From NCBI GenBank assembly GCA_026003895.1, contig BPIC01000006.1, positions 124,001 to 188,000 on the forward strand: a DNA stretch of 64,000 nucleotides, in the 5' to 3' direction. Below the pieces are notes generated by a model. The model saw only the letters and a program-made list of their open reading frames with translations. It searched no databases and was not told where the DNA came from. The stretch's first letter is position 1, and every line of letters begins with the position of its first letter. The translations under genes were made by a program, and so were the position numbers. This DNA comes from Dehalococcoidia bacterium (GTDB lineage: Bacteria > Chloroflexota > Dehalococcoidia > SpSt-223). This document shows, in pieces, positions 63,301 through 64,000 of this stretch.

Positions 63301-63385
63301 GGGCGGCCGGGACTGATGCCAGCAGCGCCAACAGGAAGCCGAGACGGTCGAACGAGAGGCGAGATCGGACGGCGGTCACCTGCAT
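60314..63385 (-). CDS. Large membrane protein with 6-PTPS-related/YfhO-like core and three C-terminal beta-sandwich modules
   Basis: A 1023-residue protein from ATG 63385, with GAGGAGC upstream. The N-terminal about 530 residues hold some twelve helices, with ATYLQVHDGFAHLFRLVVLD and FNFYNPLVSYVAQLFHLLGF, the pattern of 6-pyruvoyl-tetrahydropterin-synthase-related membrane proteins and YfhO. A jelly-roll part (FYFPGWRASIDGAPADLRAN) follows. Three beta modules complete it (RLLGWKPDYADLDRRGVIRL, LRGFDLSGVRNGRIPTVTAG, and RLTGYDLPGASMAARADC). Likely moves or modifies a lipid-linked sugar. Operon with the downstream GT39-type gene. Confidence 0.75.
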   Translation of the reverse strand: MQVTAVRSRLSFDRLGFLLALLASVPAALPLLSATYLQVHDGFAHLFRLVVLDSAMKQGVLFPRWSPELVFGLGYPIFNFYNPLVSYVAQLFHLLGFTYADSLRLLVGLGILGAGVLMYWYLRPVFGAWAALFGAIAYVYVPYHLLNVYVRGSFAEQVCYPLFPLALGLADRAFRDDGAVRLRPAVGLSLVIAALLLAHNPSVLFFSGILVASIAWRWRPHGVRRTAAWASGVGLVFGLAFGLTAFFWLPFLVELPDTWIGTFKGGVEDFYRSLQPLDRLVQWSAVYNYDEVWDTFIAVGTVQAALAMLGACAVPSLRPGARQRAAFGATLALTIALLMMTVSEGFWRSIPIASLMTFPWRLQAGMGLATAIAAAALPAAVGRWAPVPAIGLGAVMVWASLGGLVPNPLALDDAMVSRASATRLDLSGALTGTTSPPQFVPRWVDGPVQKFAQPAPEPAESPAARITAAEAIAFDGWSYRLRLTVAEAGPVHLRTFYFPGWRASIDGAPADLRANGPSGEIAVDLPAGTHELTIAFGETPVRRVGELVSIGSLLALLAAGGVALRGHLTQVVARGALAALTIALLVPRAPAVEAVTRTDVAFGPSLRLLGWKPDYADLDRRGVIRLDLLWLTSGSVGLDVRTRLRLIDQSGQAVAVQDRPPVYGTAPSSRWVASAVVADSYDLPLPNHLPVGSYQLEIGVRPNGGSGWLGTPTVVGSLSVPRSPRLPPPPQPAHPTDYRFGGLAALRGFDLSGVRNGRIPTVTAGDSLRIALHWTALAPIDRDYSTFIHLSDDQYRPVAQQDSFGGFDLRFTSIWEVGRPVRDQYDLVVPRSTPPGRYWLAAGLFDREDEKRLAATTGDGQPLDSAVRLTPIVVTPAGPLPAATSPASGEWRGVGRLTGYDLPGASMAARADCAALGAECDEAIVLHWEATDRPTEDLAVFLHVRDANGRLVLQSDGPPRLGRFPTSVWSPGDRLLDPRPLPGLRRLPPGRYQLVVGWYRPGDGTRLPAGDGDSVVAGDYVVR

Positions 63386-63426
63386 CGCCGCTCCTCGCTC
63401 CGCGACGGGCGGAGGCGGCGCGGCGA

Positions 63427-63455
63427 AGTATAGGAACTCGGCAGGGCCGCGTCAG
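63427..63455 (-). promoter_or_regulatory. Promoter of the two-gene membrane-protein operon
   Basis: On the minus strand, CTGACG (63455-63450), a 17-base spacer and TATACT (63432-63427) end 41 bases before the ATG at 63385. It is one of the best-spaced promoter pairs in the window. Confidence 0.55.
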
Positions 63456-64000
63456 CAGTTACGCCGATCTCCGCTGCCGGGGAGCCAACCCCGCGCGGCT
63501 CCGATTTCAGCTCGTTCCCGGCTATGCAACCCAAGCGCCATCGATCTGGGCTCAGGCCGTCAGTCGGGACATGGGCGAGTTCGGACGACCCAGAGTGGCG
63601 AGCGCTGCCTCGCCCCGAATGGGGCACGGGCGGGGCGAGCCTCCTCGGGCACAGGGTTCCTCCCACGCTGCGACCGTCCAGGGTCCGACCGCGGACCGCA
63701 GCGCCAATGGCTCTTCGGTCGCGCGAACGGTGGGACGTGGTCGCGGTTCGGAGCAGGGCGCCACCCTGCATTGAAACTGCACCGGCGACCCAAGCCGCAT
63801 GATCGAATCGCGGCCCGCCCTCGGTGTCCCCGCGGAAGACGCCGCTCGCCGGCAGTCGTGCCTCCGAGAAGCGGGTATGTGCGGCACCCATCGTAGGTCG
63901 CCGCCGATGAGTTGGCGCTTGAAGGCACGTCCTGCTCTCGCTTCGGGTCAATCGACAGCAATGTCGATTACCGAGCAGACCGAAGCGCGGCCAGCGTGCG
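63456..64000. other. 545-base end region without a convincing gene
   Basis: Several open frames exist, but all have Arg/Pro/Ser-rich composition with no recognisable motif and no ribosome site. A GGAGCC/GGCTCC hairpin lies near 63482. It could be the edge of a gene beyond the window, or one broken by the frame errors seen elsewhere. Confidence 0.4.

Noticed and set aside
63376..63951. 191-residue minus-strand frame near the window end
   Set aside because: Starts inside the previous gene's start region, has no motif, and is Arg/Ser/Pro-rich.

Overview
The window is a GC-rich bacterial chromosome segment with dense gene packing, many GTG/TTG starts and many 4-base ATGA/GTGA stop-start overlaps. 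The gene content points to Chloroflexota, plausibly the Thermomicrobia or a neighbouring class. The pointers are coenzyme F420 genes (cofD, cofC), a MtrA-like/thymidylate-synthase-like fusion, several large GT39-type membrane proteins, a zinc-ribbon/cyclase/AAA/TPR regulator and a CO-dehydrogenase-like molybdenum hydroxylase. This placement is an inference from gene families; there is no rRNA in the window. No insertion sequence, phage, CRISPR array, tRNA or rRNA was found.

Layout. 1-2.3 kb: end of a flagellar operon (fliK C-terminus, flgD, flgE). 2.4-8.4 kb: small zinc-ribbon protein, Fur-family regulator, DUF711 protein, tyrosine recombinase XerD, HisKA_2-type histidine kinase, two SH3-domain surface proteins. 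8.4-12.3 kb: HtrA protease, divergent from rpsF-ssb-rpsR and a membrane-anchored parvulin. 12.4-18 kb: amidohydrolase, zinc-ribbon miniprotein, alpha/beta hydrolase, membrane glycosyltransferase-like protein, enoyl-CoA hydratase, anti-sigma-like protein. 18.2-26 kb: three large membrane proteins, with aroA embedded between them. 26-30.3 kb: amidohydrolase, membrane protein and PIG-L deacetylase on the minus strand. 30.4-40.3 kb: ndk, the MtrA/ThyA-like/DUF4346 fusion, methyltransferase, class A PBP, YbjN-like protein and rpiA (minus), ccdA-tlpA, and an aminotransferase. 40.4-44.6 kb: a molybdenum-hydroxylase locus, with the three small genes divergent from the large subunit. 44.7-49.6 kb: signalling genes (cyclase-ATPase-TPR giant, secreted domain protein, PP2C phosphatase). 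49.9-54.5 kb: cofD-cofC, an orphan THI5-like binding lipoprotein, a HAD-like protein and a GH1 glycosidase. 54.5-58 kb: crotonase plus a fused EtfB-EtfA, divergent from a hydrolase with an unusual nucleophile elbow. 58-63.4 kb: two more giant membrane proteins under one good promoter. 63.4-64 kb: no convincing gene.

The most striking global feature is a set of at least 15, probably 18, single-base frame breaks between about 4.4 and 29.5 kb. Every one has the same polarity (one extra base relative to the coding frame), most lie in short homopolymers, and they hit essential genes (ssb, aroA, probably rpsR) as well as accessory ones. None was seen from 30 to 64 kb. This looks like systematic sequencing or assembly overcalling rather than biology, and the affected genes are annotated here across the breaks. 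The best candidates for under-described biology are the thymidylate-synthase-like fusion that lacks the expected catalytic Cys, the extracytoplasmic beta-sandwich module repeated across five membrane proteins, the molybdenum hydroxylase with a His-rich tail, the F420 operon with an orphan binding protein, and the fused ETF with its crotonase.
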